Shown: piece after piece, positions 1 to 11,945 of the stretch
Position numbering within the stretch: the first letter of the stretch is position 1
How the letters are laid out: each line of letters opens with the position of its first letter
DNA from: Salticus scenicus
Lineage: Eukaryota > Arthropoda > Arachnida > Araneae > Salticidae
Direction: 5' to 3'
DNA length: 64,000 nucleotides
NCBI GenBank assembly: GCA_963930645.1
Contig: OZ005653.1
Span: 108,270,059-108,334,058 of the forward strand
Notes under the pieces: generated by a model
Told to the model about the DNA's origin: nothing
The model's input: the letters and a program-made list of their open reading frames with translations, nothing else
Databases searched by the model: none
Made by a program: the position numbers and the translations under genes

Positions 1-34
1 TTAGATTCGCAAAATTATGAGTAGAACTTTTCAC

Positions 35-830
35 AATTTCACCAAAACAGGACCCTATCTGAAAATTCTGGACAGACCCCTGATAGCACTACTCATAGGC
101 AAATATATTAAATATTTGTAGAGATATAAGAATTTATATACGTTAGTTTTTAACTGCGCATGCGCTAATTATGACAAAAACATTTTGAAGTAATGTGATA
201 ATTATTTGTATAGGACAACGTCCCTGAATTAAATTCCCCTTCAATGACTGATAGGTTCTGATCTCTTCGTTTGTTGACGGGAACCCACTATATATATATA
301 TATATATTTCCCCTAAAAGACATGGGTTTTTGCTAACCATGATATATTCCCGACATTATGTTGATTTTTTTTTCAATATTCTGCTGGTCCTTTGTGTGTG
401 GAGGTTAAGTCCAAATGAAAACACTAAACTCCCATCTTTGGATGGGGCACCCTCCATACAAGTTCTTTTATTAAGAGCACCAAGCTTATAGTTTCAGAGA
501 AAATCAAGGAAATGTCTGAAAGACTAGGCAGAGAATTAAGATTTGGGATTGAACCTGACACCTCCCGTCGAACAATTTAGAGAGCAGAATTCCTCAGTCA
601 TTGAAGAGGCAGTTATTCCATAAGCGTTGCCCTACACAGTTAATTGTTAAATTACCTCGTAATGTTTTTGCCATAATTATCGCATGCACAATTAAAAACT
701 AATTTATATACATGCTTATATCTCAAAAAATATTTAATGTATTTGTTTCGTGATAGTACTATTAAGCATAAAACAAATTCAATATTTATGAAAATGACAT
801 TAAATTTTGGTGAAATCTTGCAGTTTCTTA
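35..830. repeat. Imperfect inverted repeat (arms about 35-205 and 645-825)
   Basis: The left arm read in reverse complement matches the right arm over long stretches. For example GTTTTTGTCATAATTAGCGC from the left arm corresponds to gtttttgccataattatcgc near 664. Both arms also share the words taaaaacta, tatatac, cttatatctc and a terminal atttcaccaaaa. The arms are diverged, so this is an old foldback or MITE-like element. A degraded SINE lies in the loop. Open frames at 143-340 and 652-840 are only the two arms read through. No terminal duplication is certain because the left end is close to the window edge. Confidence 0.6.
425..640 (-). repeat. Degraded tRNA-derived SINE copy
   Basis: This resembles the better copy near 19.56-19.77 kb. 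It shares the ggagaaaacc-like tract, a gggattgaacctgacacctc block that corresponds to a reversed Pol III box B (GGTTCRAxxCC), and a following cagaattcctcag stretch that corresponds to the box A side. The promoter end is to the right, so the SINE reads on the minus strand. It is strongly diverged. The call rests on shared order of short blocks, not on a complete tRNA fold. Confidence 0.45.
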
Positions 831-880
831 AGGAAAACATGTTAAAGAATTTCCAGTTAACACATTTTCCAATTTACATA

Positions 881-1064
881 GTTGCCAACCATCTCATTAT
901 GAACCGTACAATTTTTAGTACCCGCCTTTTTTTTCACACTTTTGTCTTATTTAATCGTAACAACATTTGGAGAGAATAACTCTAAAAATATAGTGGTGTG
1001 AGAAAAGGGGCGTTTTTTCAGGGGGCGTAAAAATTGTACGGTTATTAATGCGATAGTTGGCAAG
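881..1064. mobile_element. 184-bp MITE with about 50-bp TIRs, flanked by TA
   Basis: The left end (GTTGCCAACCATCTCATTA) and the reverse complement of the right end (CTTGCCAACTATCGCATTA) match. The similarity continues through AACCGTACAATTTTTA and a TCACAC/GTGTGA block. The dinucleotide TA lies directly outside both ends (879-880 and 1065-1066), as expected of Tc1/mariner-type insertion. There is no coding capacity. The family name is not recognised. Confidence 0.75.
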
Positions 1065-2912
1065 TATGAATTTATAATGTATACGTGCTATTCTTCCACA
1101 AATGGATACAATTATTGTAGAGGTTTTATGCAAACATTTGTAAAAATCACACAGATTTTTTTTTTTTTTTTTTTGTATTTAGGGATTCAAAGTACGGTTT
1201 GTTATTTTAAATCTGTTAGTTACTACTTTTCTGATCTAGTTACTACTTTTATGTCTAAATATTCACAAAAAAATATGTCATAAAATTCATCGCTTTATTC
1301 TCAAAGTTTAAATAAAACGTTTCATCAAGCAGTTTTTATGATTAATCTAACCTGTCTAAATTTAAAAACATTTCTATTATTTTAACCTTTTATCTATATT
1401 ATAAAAATAAAAATTTGCGAATGACCCCTTATCGTCGAGCTTGTTTTAGAAAACAGCTGAAAAATAACTCATTTAATTACAGATATCTCTATTAATTTTA
1501 ATGATATTCAACTGGAATTTTTTATAAGATTCTTTATACAGTTTAGTATTAAACTTTGTCAAAGTTTTTATGTTACAGTGTGTGCAGGCACAATAATATA
1601 TCATTTAATACAACTGTACAGATCTCTTTGAATATTAAATATATTTGTTTTAAACTACAGTATAATGATAACACACGCATTTCATGCTTTCTGAAACTTC
1701 ATGAAATTTGGATGGAAAACTTTAGTGTTATAAAATAAAAACTTGTGAACAATATTTTCATTCCTTAATAAAATATATATATAAATCTTTAAATGTTCGA
1801 GATATCCTTACAAAACTCTACACACGTATAAAATATAACACTTACAAACATATATTTTCTGATGAAACGAAGCACTTCCAGATATAAAGTAATCACTAAT
1901 ATTTCTCCTATTGCTGATTTAGTTGTTTGCCCCCTAAGTACCTTCATGACAAAAGCGTTGCTGAAAAGTGATAGGAAAAACATGTTTTCCTTCTTCCCAA
2001 AATTTAAATACAACAAATTCAGTATGTTCCAAGATATTCGACAAATCGTTAAAAATATTTTTTTTCTTTATTTTGTCCATCGCCTCTATGTATATAGTAA
2101 AATTTCTTATGTAATTTTAATAAACTTATGCAGATATTAATATAAAAGAAGTGGTGTCTTTTCAAATGTAAGATCTGAAAAATATTTTGTCATTATAAAA
2201 AAAATAAAATAACATGCATATCGAATTGAATTAAAATTTATTTTCTTTAGTCATTCGTTACCATTACACCTTAGAAAACCCTTTCGCTATTATCATATAG
2301 ACATAACAATATAGCTGTAAAAATGTTCTTATTTTTATTATTATTTAAAAAACTTACATTTATCAAATTTGTTTTATTTTAATTAATTAATTTATTTTAT
2401 TTATTATTTTATTTTGATATTTTAAATATGATAAAGCAATCTCATAGTGAAACGCAATTTTAATTCCTGAATTCCTGATTTGATTGATGTTACTGCGTGT
2501 ACTTACTTATAAAAGAACAACTGCGGACACTAAATAGTTGACCGAAGAGCAGATTATTGAAAAATATTTCCATGATTCGATATTCTAGATATACTGGAAT
2601 TTATATGAAGTTAGTTTCTAAGCCTTTAAAATACACGATGCAGATAAAATTATTTTTGATATTCATTTAATTATTGCGAATAAGGTGTAATTTAGGGAAT
2701 CGCGATATTGCGTTATGGTTACTTTTCATTATTCATTCTTTGATATCAATTTTTCTGCACGCAGTGCATGATTATATCCAATGTACAGTGTAGCCATGCA
2801 AAAACTTTCCCTGATTAGAGTCATCTTTAGAGAAATCAAATTAACGGAATAAAACTAAATCTTATGTATAAAATATGGAAGAAATGGGGAGATGATTTTC
2901 GAAAAGAAAATA
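1065..2912. other. AT-rich spacer, one possible Helitron 5' end
   Basis: No gene or clear repeat is supported here. A poly-T run sits at 1158-1174. At about 1394 the sequence tctatattataaaaataaaa follows an A and resembles the TC-type 5' ends of the Helitrons elsewhere in the window. No matching CTAG hairpin end was found downstream, so it is not called. Open frames at 1556-2140 lack any recognisable domain and overlap each other on both strands. Confidence 0.5.
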
Positions 2913-3937
2913 ATTACCGTAATTTTGCGTATATAACCCGCGAGTAATCTATAAATAAACCTGACTTTGTATTTCCTGTGGGCTATCATCCGGTGCGGGG
3001 TATATATCGCCAACAAGGAGAATATCAACACCAGTCTCATTTTAACTCTAAAGGATTGCTCATTATGGATTCCATGAAAGCTCATATAGATCATGTAGTA
3101 AAAAGCAGCTTTTACCTCGCGAAATGTTGGAGCAAATTTAGTGGTGATCCGTGATTATCTGACCAAATTATTACAGCCGTTAGACATTTCTGTTAACCGA
3201 TCATTCAAGAGCAAATTTCGAGATAAGTGGGAGGACTGGATGTCTAGCGGCCTTAAAGAATACACTAAGTCAGGAAACCTAAAAAAAAAAAAAAAATAAA
3301 TAAATAAATCTCTAGTGAAAGTAGCTAAATGGGTAAAAAACGCTTGGGACTCTATTGCTACCAAAATGGTTAAATCGGGATTAAAAAATCTGGATTATTA
3401 ACGTATAATGACGATGGAATTGAGGACAGTGGATAGGAACTTGATGAGGAGGATAATAAGAATGAAAAAACGAACTGTCCCAAACAATATTGAAACATTT
3501 TAATTCTGATACGGAAGAATTCGATTTCGATTGGTTTTAATAAATTTTGTAAATAAATTTATTATTAATCTATATTTTTTTCTTATAAATTGAGTAAATA
3601 TGTTAATCAAGTTTATAGTAATTTATATAGAGAGAAAGGTTAATACTAAGTTATGATTATTTGCTTTTTCATTATATGTAAGTAAATTTATTTGTTTATT
3701 ATTTATGTTTATTTGTTTATTTGTTTATTTGTTTATTATTTGTATCTTTTACTACTTATTATTAAAATAATAGCAATTAGTATTGAAATTATAAACGGTG
3801 ATTGCCGATCATGTGATTTTAGAAGTGCGGGGTATCTTCTAGTGCGGTATATCTTTCGGTTATAATTATTTCTAAGTAATTTTTTTATGCTGCGGGTTAC
3901 CTTCCGCCGCGGGTTATATACGCGAAATTACGGTAAT
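2913..3937 (+). mobile_element. Internally deleted pogo/Tigger-type DNA transposon
   Basis: The terminal inverted repeats read attaccgtaattttgcg at the left and, in reverse complement, attaccgtaatttcgcg at the right. Both continue into gtatataacccgcg. Each end also carries further copies of a gcgggtta/gcggggtat word, a subterminal repeat typical of transposase binding regions. The interior keeps only the C-terminal end of a DDE_1-type transposase (separate entry), so about two thirds of a full element is missing. The flanking target duplication is not clean. Confidence 0.75.
3144..3540 (+). pseudogene. Pogo/Tigger (DDE_1) transposase, C-terminal remnant
   Basis: The frame from 3144 reads VIRDYLTKLLQPLDISVNRS, followed by FKSKFRDKWEDWMSSG and YTKSGN. 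This is the hallmark block after the last catalytic residue in Tigger/jerky/CENPB-like transposases (LQPLDVSVN..FK..L...W..W). A 15-base A-run near 3281 interrupts it. The frame then resumes with VKVAKWVKNAWDSIATKMVK, the next conserved helix, until a stop at 3399. An acidic tail (YNDDGIEDSG, ELDEEDN, EEFDFDWF) follows in shifted frames up to 3540. The DDE catalytic core and the N-terminal DNA-binding domains are absent, so it cannot transpose itself. Confidence 0.8.
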
Positions 3938-4173
3938 ACAAAAAATTGCCGATAGGGAAGATATTGACGCTGCTGTCTCATACGAAATATGAAATGTTTA
4001 CAAAGAAGTTACATTATACAGTTTTCCTAGCTCACACGTAACTTGAGAGCTCTTCGAAATGGAAAATAAGTTAACGCATACAAAGAATTTACGAAAAATG
4101 AATTATATAAAATTTCATTAATATTTGAATAAAAATGCGCAGGGATAAATAAATAACATATAGTACTAAACTC

Positions 4174-4206
<33 letters not shown>

Positions 4207-7037
4207 TTAATCAACACTGGGCTTCCCAGGTGTAATATGTGCAAATTTAAACGATCGAGGTAGAGTGTACAAGTTCCATAATACGTGCGTGACACCACCG
4301 CCAAACTTTTACCCTATTCTTTTTCTTTTCGTAAATCATCTCCCCGTGACTTCCACAATCTCTGTATGAAATTTGATTTGATTTCAATTTTCAGTTTTAG
4401 CTTCAGAATCCTTCAAACAAGAAATGTTATTTTATGACCTCACGGTAGTTTCATTCATATCTGAAACATATATAAGATAATATTTTCGTATTTTATATTA
4501 TGTTCGTTCCTTATTTTGCCTGTCTGGATAATAGTATTTAAAACATTGCCCAAATTTTCATTACAGTTTACTTTGATTCTTTTTATTTATATTTATTGAA
4601 AGCATCCGGTGTGCTGTAAGTCTACTTTCCTAGCTTTTTATAGTTGCTAGGCGTTAAAAAAAAATTTACTTCTTAGTATTTGATCCTCAACGATAAATCT
4701 TAACATTTAAATCATAATATTCAATGTACTTAATATATATACATAAAGTAAAAAAAAAAAAAAAAGAAAGAAAGATTTTTACTAATAAACTTCAATTTTT
4801 GAAATATATTTGGCTTATTTACCGTCTGTCATTTTTTCTGCATATGATGGCTCTTTCTTTCAAAATTTCAAATTCCCAAATAACATCAAGTATTCATTTA
4901 TTCCTGTCAGAATCATTTTTAATTAAATTTGCACGACAAACAACTTATGTCATACTCGTTTAGTTGTGTAATAGATATAGCTAAATAATTGTATCATTCC
5001 TGAAACTAATATTATGAAAATGCTTGTTTATCATTCGTTTATGGTTTATTGTTCCATTATGCATAGTAATTTAATAAAAGTTATATATATATATTTCATA
5101 ATAACACTGTTAATACTAAGTTAAAGTTGTTGAACATTACAGCTAATAACATTGTTTTTACATGATACTTCATGATTTGGTTCATAATATAAGAAATCGA
5201 AAACATATATGATAGTTGATTTTATTAACATTAGATTATTTTTAAGAATTCGTTAATTTATAATCCTTTTCACATATTAAAGCTAAAATTTATAACACAT
5301 TTTTTTGAAAAATGCTATTGTACAATCTTTTTAAGTGAAAAATTTAAAATAGAAATTGTCTATTTTCAGATATTTTTAACTTCATATTGTTTTAGAACAA
5401 ATAGAAACTGTAAAGTATAATCATGAACTCATTTTTGTTATTCGTATTTGAAAATTCTTATTTAAACAATTTATTTCGTATTTCTGAAGTGTAAATGTAT
5501 AATAATATTTTATTACCTAAAAAGTACTAATAATATGTTTTATTATATTTATTTATTTATTTATTTAAACTCTGAATAAAATATGAAATATTTGAATATT
5601 AATCATATTTTTAAGGATTTTAAAAGTTGTCGTTTTCCTATTTCTTATCATACTTTAATCTCTTTCAAAATATATTGAAAACAATACTTTTCTATTTTGT
5701 CTATAATTTTTTCTTAATTAATCGATCTGTTATTTAGAATTTAATTTTTTTTATTTTGAAAATGGAATACACACACTACCGACGCGGATCATGTTAAATA
5801 TACTTAACACTTATTTAATCCCACAGCTTTTCGAAATTATCATTTTAAACATTCAAACGAATTTCAGATTACAATGACTACAATGCAGTAGTTAATAACT
5901 CTTTGAGCGAGCGCGGATGTATCAGCGTAACTGATAACATGTCAGTAATTCGGAAGATGAAAAGAATCAATATCAGAGAGCGGATAATTAGACTATCTAC
6001 GATTATTAACATCCGTAGCTAGCCAGAAAAAGTTATATAGACGGACTTTCAGACTGTTTTTTTTTTTTTTTTTTTTTCTTTTTAAGCTCATCAATAAAGA
6101 TTTTCCTTAAAGGTTGAAGCATAAAATACTCACTAGAAAATAAATATTTAAGCAATTATAATAAATACAATAAAAAATAGTCTTTTATAGAAGAAATTGT
6201 TGTTAACATTATCGACTTTTGGTTTTATGTAGAATTAAACGTTTAAAAATCCAAAACACGATTTGATTATTTTTACAAAATGACTGCCTGTGTGTCTCTA
6301 AGACGAACACTGTAACAGCTCTAGCTCAAGGACAAGTGGATAGAATTCTATGTAAAATCCTTTGCAGTTGTATCTTTTTCGATTGGACTCGTTCTATCAT
6401 AATTATATTTGGCAATATGCGTCAAAATATCGTATAAATGTTTGTTATAAGAATTATTTCTAACGAATCAATATGTGATATTTGTAATGATTTATATAAT
6501 ATATATCCATTTTCCTAACATCCGATTATGAAAATGTTCTTGTATGAGTGGAAAAGCGTTTTGCATTGAGTGAAATAATAATAATAATAAGAAGAAGGAT
6601 TAACAATTTCAATATTTTTATAACGAGTAATTGAACTATAGATTTGTTATAATTAAAAAAAATATATATCGATTAATTTTCATAAAAAAAAAGAAGAAGA
6701 AGAAGAGAAAGAAAGAAAGACAGAAAAGGAAAAAATAAGCAGAATGGAATATATTTTGTGATTGCCTCTATAAGGCATAAAACTGGTTTTCATTCTCCAT
6801 TCAGTATTATACACCTGTGCGATTAAAATTATCTGCATGTACCTTGGAAAATATTTCTAATAAATAATAGTTTTGATGAAAAATAATTTTTTATGAAATA
6901 TTTTGTGCTGCAAGATTTTGTATAATGAAATATAGAAGAAAGTTTCGTGATTTCCACTATATACTAATTTTTAAATATGCGTTGATAAAAAAATGTACTA
7001 AAACAAAATATACATATAGCTATATATCTGCTCATCA
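3938..7037. other. AT-rich spacer with homopolymer tracts
   Basis: No gene is supported. A 32-base A-run sits near 4171-4202 and a T-run near 6057-6077. Purine-rich AAG/AAAG repeats lie at 6686-6735. A somewhat more complex, GC-richer patch at about 5870-6055 has no recognisable family and no sustained open frame. The open frames at 4089-4304 and 4724-4963 are created by homopolymers. Confidence 0.5.
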
Positions 7038-7055
7038 TCTATAATAATAAAAGAA

Positions 7056-7057
7056 GA

Positions 7058-7093
<36 letters not shown>

Positions 7094-7112
7094 GGTCTGT
7101 CTGTCTGTCTGA
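7056..7112. repeat. (GTCT)n microsatellite
   Basis: Continuous GTCT repeats with one GTCG interruption lie just inside the Helitron 5' end. The minus-strand open frame at 6998-7198 is its translation (TDRQ repeats) and is not a gene. Confidence 0.9.
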
Positions 7113-7984
7113 GCATCTATACGTTCAGCCCCTACTGAACGCAGAACTACAAAATTTGACATACGGGTGCTCAGAAGCCTGCCCGAGGGGATAGTCAAAA
7201 CAGAATTTAAAAATTTTAATTAGTTGCGGAGATATTAATTAAAATGTAGACCTATGTCTTAATCAAAAAGCGATCTCAATGACTCAGAATTCACCGAGAT
7301 TGCATAAAAGTAGATATTTTAACGGAGTTAAAAGCAGAAAAAATGGAAAATAAATTAGAAATATTAGTCCGATCATTACGAATTTGGTACCAAATGAAAG
7401 GGGAATTTTTTCCGAATCTAAGAGTGCAAGCGGCTTATCGATACGTCAATTAGATTTTTTAAAATTAACTAAACTATGAAATTTAGTTGGCAACAGGCAG
7501 ACGATTTTCTAAGCGGTCTCGATCGGAAACAAAACACATACGATACAACTGTCTGTGATGTCTGTGATGAAAACGGAAATGGTTGTAATCAATTAAGATA
7601 TCATGTGTTTTATACTGGGGGGAAAATTTGCAATTTTCAATTTTTTTCAAATTTTCATTCACGTTACATTTGAATTAATATTCGGCCTAGACAGCATATT
7701 ATAAAGCTACTGTTCAATTTTCATGAAAATATATGAATAATTAAAAAAATGACATATTTATTGGAAAAAGATTGTCTTTTATTTTTTTGCAGTATTTGCA
7801 GTAGTCGAAATTTCGTAGTATGTAGTTTTAATGCCCGATAATTCGATTGTGAATATTTTTGAAAGAGTACGATTATTAGGGAGGGCTTGAGGAACAGGGA
7901 AAAAAGGCAAAAAAAAAAAAAAAAAAAAAAGAGTTGCAGCGTTTGAAATTGGTTGGCATATTAAGATTTTAAGGCAAGGTATTT

Positions 7985-8411
7985 GGTTTTCTTTTTTATC
8001 CCAGCTTCTAATTAAAACAATTTCATAAGTAATACATCATTTGAAAGCTTTGTTGATTTGGAATTGAACACTAGATTACAGAAATTTCTACCGCCAGATG
8101 GCGCTGAAATATTTTAAAATTTCAATATTTCAAATTCTAATTATGATTATATAATTTTTAATACATCATTCGAAAGATATTTTAAAGTTCTTTTATATTA
8201 TCGAAAGTATTATTCGAGATTTTACCCGATTTACACGTTTTAAGGTTTCCTTTTTAGGTTTTCTTTTGTATCTCAGCTACTAATTAAAATATTTTCATAA
8301 GTAATACATCATTTGAAAGCTTTGTTGATTTGGAATTGAACAATATATTACAGAAATTTCTACCGCCAGATGGCGCTGCTATATTTTAAAATTTCAATAT
8401 TTCAAATTCCA
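7985..8411. repeat. Direct duplication of a 155-bp module, spacing 272 bp
   Basis: Copies begin at 7985 and 8257. Both contain the long shared block cataagtaatacatcatttg, then gttgatttggaattgaaca, then ctaccgccagatggcgctg. They are about 90% identical by eye. Each copy carries one CGCCAGATGGCGCT palindromic word (8091 and about 8361). Confidence 0.8.
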
Positions 8412-8447
8412 ATGAGCGAGGAAGGTGTTGTAAGTTCTAAAACGGGG

Positions 8448-8689
8448 ATAAGGCGCCGCAGGCGCCACCGAGCGGGACTTAGCTAAAGTTAGAAATTTGA
8501 AATATCAGCGCCGAAGGCGCTACCGCACGGGAGTTTACTGCGATTTAGATAAGCTATTTTCACGATATATCAATACGCTGTTATTAGACCTGATACGGGA
8601 AAAAGGCGCCGCAGGCGCCACCGAGCGGGAATTTCGTAAAGTCGGATTTTTCAGGGATCGCGAACCAGCTGGTCGCCGAAGGCGGCTAG
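8448..8689. repeat. GC-rich palindromic boxes and terminal hairpin of the Helitron
   Basis: Three copies of a box of the form GGCGCCGCAGGCGCC-ACCGAGCGGGA occur near 8450, 8506 (variant AGCGCCGAAGGCGCTACCGC) and 8603. The last hairpin, GCCGAAGGCGGC, abuts the CTAG end. Each box can form a perfect GC stem in a strongly AT-rich background. The open frame at 8497-8700 translates these boxes and has no protein support. Confidence 0.75.
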
Positions 8690-10470
8690 TTTGTAAATAA
8701 ATATGCTTATATATATATATATATATATAACATATTTTCCGTACAAAGGCTATTATGTTAAAATCATATTATTATATTTTCCAAATTACATGAATTTAGC
8801 AAAGATATGAAACCTGTATTTTTTAAATAATTAAACTTGCTTTAAATGTATTTCGTTTTTTAAAATAATTATACATAAGCACTTATATTTAATATTGATA
8901 ATTGTATGTATTCCATTTATTTTATTTATAATGTTTACTAAAATAACTGAAACTTTGAGTGCATCTGAGTCTTAGAAAGAATGCTTAATTTTATCTATAT
9001 TATTTAAAATCATACTGTTTGATTGACAGCACTTTAAACAAATACATTTATTTCTTCTAGACCATAAAAGTTTCTAGTAAAAAAAAATCGAAAATAATTT
9101 TTTTAACTGTTTCGTAATTACGCGTATTCTTTATAAAATAAATTGATCATTTGTTCTTTGCTACGCAATTTAAGACAGTAATTAATAAATATTTAATAAA
9201 TTAATAACAAGCTTTCATCTTTTGTTTTCAAATATAAATGCATGTGTGTTTTTCTTTGTGACTAAACATGACAGTAATTATTAATAGAAATACTGGTGTA
9301 AGAGAAAATATTCTTATGTGTGATTGATGCTAGACTTGCATATAATTACGAATGTATATATATATTTCGCCCTAAAAAATAATATTAATAAATTCTGCAG
9401 TAGTTAAATTTAATTCAGTTAATCATTTAGAAAACGCAGATATTAAGAAGAATTTAAATACAATAGCGCATTGGAATTGAATCTTTTGACAACAAATCAG
9501 ACAACAAGTTGGAGAGTATAAAATTTCCATAAAATTTTGCATTAAAACTCAATCTAGTTGGAGAAATAATTATTTAATATTCTGGCAGCTAGAATCTTCT
9601 TTATACTGACGTAATTTAATGGCAAAAAATCTGGAAATATCTTCATGTAAATTTGATAAAAGGAACAGAAATCAATTTTTTTTTTTTATTGTATCTTGAT
9701 TGCTATTCTATGGAGTCGTAAAATTATTAGAATAAATAAATAAATGCTGGAGTTAATAGAATAACCTGATATAAGGAGAAATGATTTTTTTTCTCTATAC
9801 TGAGAAAAAATTCAGTAACTGACATCTAGAATCTAAATTTTGGCTCTAGAAAAAATAGTTCCATGTCATCCTTATAAATTCTAGAAAACGAGTTCTAGAA
9901 ACCCCTATTAGAATTCTAGTGAGTTTCTTTATATTATCGAGGCCAAACCTATTTGAAAATATCTCTAAATAAACGAGAGCACAAGAGGCGGGTTTCAGCA
10001 AATATAATCATAGCAAATACCCAATTCTATAAAATCAATCGAGAATTTCGCGCCATACAAAAGATTCAGAATATTCAGAATATTGCGAATATTGTTTCAC
10101 CATCTAGAAATGTGTAGACTAGAAATTCTCGATCATTTCATCAATTCTGTTTATTATCGTGCCTTATGCGCATCGCTTGGAAATCTATATTTCTAGAAAA
10201 TAGACAATTACTATTCATACTATATGAAAGCGGTATATATATTTTTTCAATGTATATATATATATATAAGAAAGAAAGAAAAATTAAAAAAAAACTATAT
10301 ATTATATTTAAAAAAAAAAAAAATGGGGCGGAGAGGGGATCACAAGAATTTTAAAATTTCGGAAATCCCCAGCCATATTTTGTATAGTTATACAAGGTTA
10401 GACTGAAGTTATGTGTATTGAAGAAACGAACATTAACATTTTAATCAGTGAAATTTCAAGTATAACTATA
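8690..10470. other. AT-rich spacer
   Basis: No gene is supported. A (TA)n run lies at 8709-8728, a T-run at 9677-9688 and a poly-A at about 10310-10322. Several ttctag/ctagaa words cluster at 9830-10195 without a clear period. The open frames at 10166-10406 run through TA and A repeats and are not credible. Confidence 0.5.
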
Positions 10471-11165
10471 ATGTGTGCCGAAATGTTAAGGAGACCTTAG
10501 CGGTAGCGGCGTTATATCAACCGATATACGGCATGGTAGTATTGCTACATGCACAAGCGCAGTCAACGGCTTCGCATCAATATCCTCATTGCTGTAGAGT
10601 CATTTTCGCAGTTCGTTGCATGATGGATTCCTCCAGATCAGCACAAAAGGTGTGCCCAAATGAAAGGGAGACTAAAGTTATATGTGAAGAAATTTTAATA
10701 ACAATATTATAATTATAGTTCATGTGGTATAGTACAGCTATAAATAATTGCCATTTGATACACTGATCCCAGCGCTTAGGAAGGGAGTGGATGGCTCAAC
10801 ATATGGCTCAGGCCAACATCCATTCTCTCCGTCTTCTGATTCTTTTGCAGAGGCTTGGGCACCCATTTTGCACAATCTTTGCCATAACCAAGCTTTTTGT
10901 TGATTATGTGATGTGCAGTTCCTTTGTTTATCGATAGTTCAACAGCAATTTCACGTGTGGTGATCCAAGCGATTCTGCCGTATGAGCTCATCCACAGCCG
11001 ATCTTTTTTGTGCTGATCTGGAGGAATCCATCATGCAACGAACTGCGGAAATGACTCTCCAGCAATGAGGATATTGATGCGAAGTCGTTAACTGCGCACG
11101 GTCAACACATTAACTCACTGGGATTTGATTTAACGCCGCTACAGCCTTTTCATTTGGGCACACCT
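10471..11165 (-). mobile_element. Palindromic mariner-type relic flanked by TA
   Basis: The left end reads ATGTGTGCCGAAATG and the reverse complement of the right end reads AGGTGTGCCCAAATG. TA lies outside both (10469-10470 and 11166-11167). The two arms (about 10471-10665 and 11005-11165) match as inverted copies. Shared blocks include tcgcatcaatatcctcattg and tgatggattcctccagatca. An additional end-like aaggtgtgcccaaatgaaag lies inside at 10648, where the left copy is truncated. The element therefore looks rearranged into a head-to-head form around a transposase fragment. Confidence 0.7.
10776..11034 (-). pseudogene. Mariner transposase N-terminal fragment (SETMAR-like helix-turn-helix)
   Basis: The minus-strand reading starts at an ATG at 11034 (MMDSSRSAQKRSAVDELIRQ). 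It shifts frame near 10960 and continues as ITTREIAVELSINKGTAHH, then KLGYGKDCAKWVPK. This is the second helix-turn-helix and linker of mariner transposases of the type domesticated in SETMAR. It ends at SHMLSHPLPS near 10779, before any catalytic DD(D/E) residue. The frameshift and truncation make it non-functional. The plus-strand frame at 10473-10712 is the mirror arm. Confidence 0.8.
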
Positions 11166-11480
11166 TATATATTTACTCCACTGCAAATATTGGTGTATTA
11201 CTTATGTCATACGTATATAATATACATATAGAATAAATTATGATAATCAAACACATATGTATATATATATATATATAAATATATATATATTTCTTATCAT
11301 AAAGGCAAATATTATCTAGAGGATGTAGTTTTTACTTCCTTAAACAAAGTATAAGCAAGTATTCTAATCCCGATTTGGGAAATGGATATTTTATCTCTCA
11401 AACGTCAAAAATCAGATGGTCATCAGTCAAAACCACAGCATGTTACAAACTTATATTTGTAACTTTCATGAAAACTATTT
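11166..11480. other. Spacer with TA-rich runs
   Basis: A compound (AT)n tract occupies about 11253-11292. Nothing else is recognisable. Confidence 0.5.
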
Positions 11481-11489
11481 GTAAACTTC

Positions 11490-11945
11490 GAGCTTTTATT
11501 TTGACACGAGACTTCTTTTAGAGATATATCTGTAGTGATAAGTATAAAGGATTTAAGTCCAAAAATGTCAATTTTGAGTTAAGTGCATTGTCAGACTCAG
11601 AAAAAAATTCTCTATCGATTGGTATAATGGATTTAAATCCATGTAATTTAGTCTTTAATAAAATCCATAGGTAAAAAAAGAATCAAGCCAGAAATTTAGC
11701 ATTAATCTTTATATAAAATATTTAATTCAATTTTTTCCCTTTATTAAATGAAGGTTGACAATCACTGAATGGTATAAAGGGTATAAATCAACATAATCCC
11801 TTTTTCCTAATCGATTCTTCTCATTAGTTTTTAGCTAGCTTAACTTTATTTTTCGTCTCCTGAAAAATCAAGAATATGGACTTAAATCCTTTATACTTAT
11901 CAGTACAGATATATGGTTTGACACGAAGTTTTGTGACATGTGCAT
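11490..11945. repeat. Imperfect inverted repeat, MITE-like
   Basis: The block tgataagtataaaggattta near 11536 is repeated in reverse complement near 11884. The match extends outward through agatatatctgta and gacacga words. Between them lie related words (ggtataatggatttaaatcc; ggtataaagggtataaatc), so the interior is itself built from degenerate copies. No clear target duplication was found. Confidence 0.55.

Larger units (their letters stand above)
7038..8689 (+). mobile_element. Non-autonomous Helitron
   Basis: The 5' end is TCTATAATAATAAAAGAAG immediately after an A (7037). The 3' end is a short GC hairpin (GCCGAAGGCGGC) running directly into CTAG (8686-8689) followed by T. That gives A|TC...CTAG|T, the insertion signature of Helitrons. 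No Rep/helicase frame is present. Inside are a (GTCT)n tract (7056-7112), a segment near 7380-7490 shared with the other Helitrons of the window, a roughly 155-bp duplicated module and three GC-rich palindromic boxes near the 3' end. Confidence 0.7.

Noticed and set aside
1394..1420. Helitron 5' end (tctatattataaaaataaaa)
   Set aside because: No matching CTAG hairpin end was found downstream; AT-rich sequence makes chance matches likely.
6998..7198. Frame with TDRQ repeats
   Set aside because: Translation of the GTCT microsatellite.
8497..8700. 67-codon arginine-rich frame
   Set aside because: It runs through the GC hairpin boxes and the Helitron terminus; the composition is due to the palindromes.
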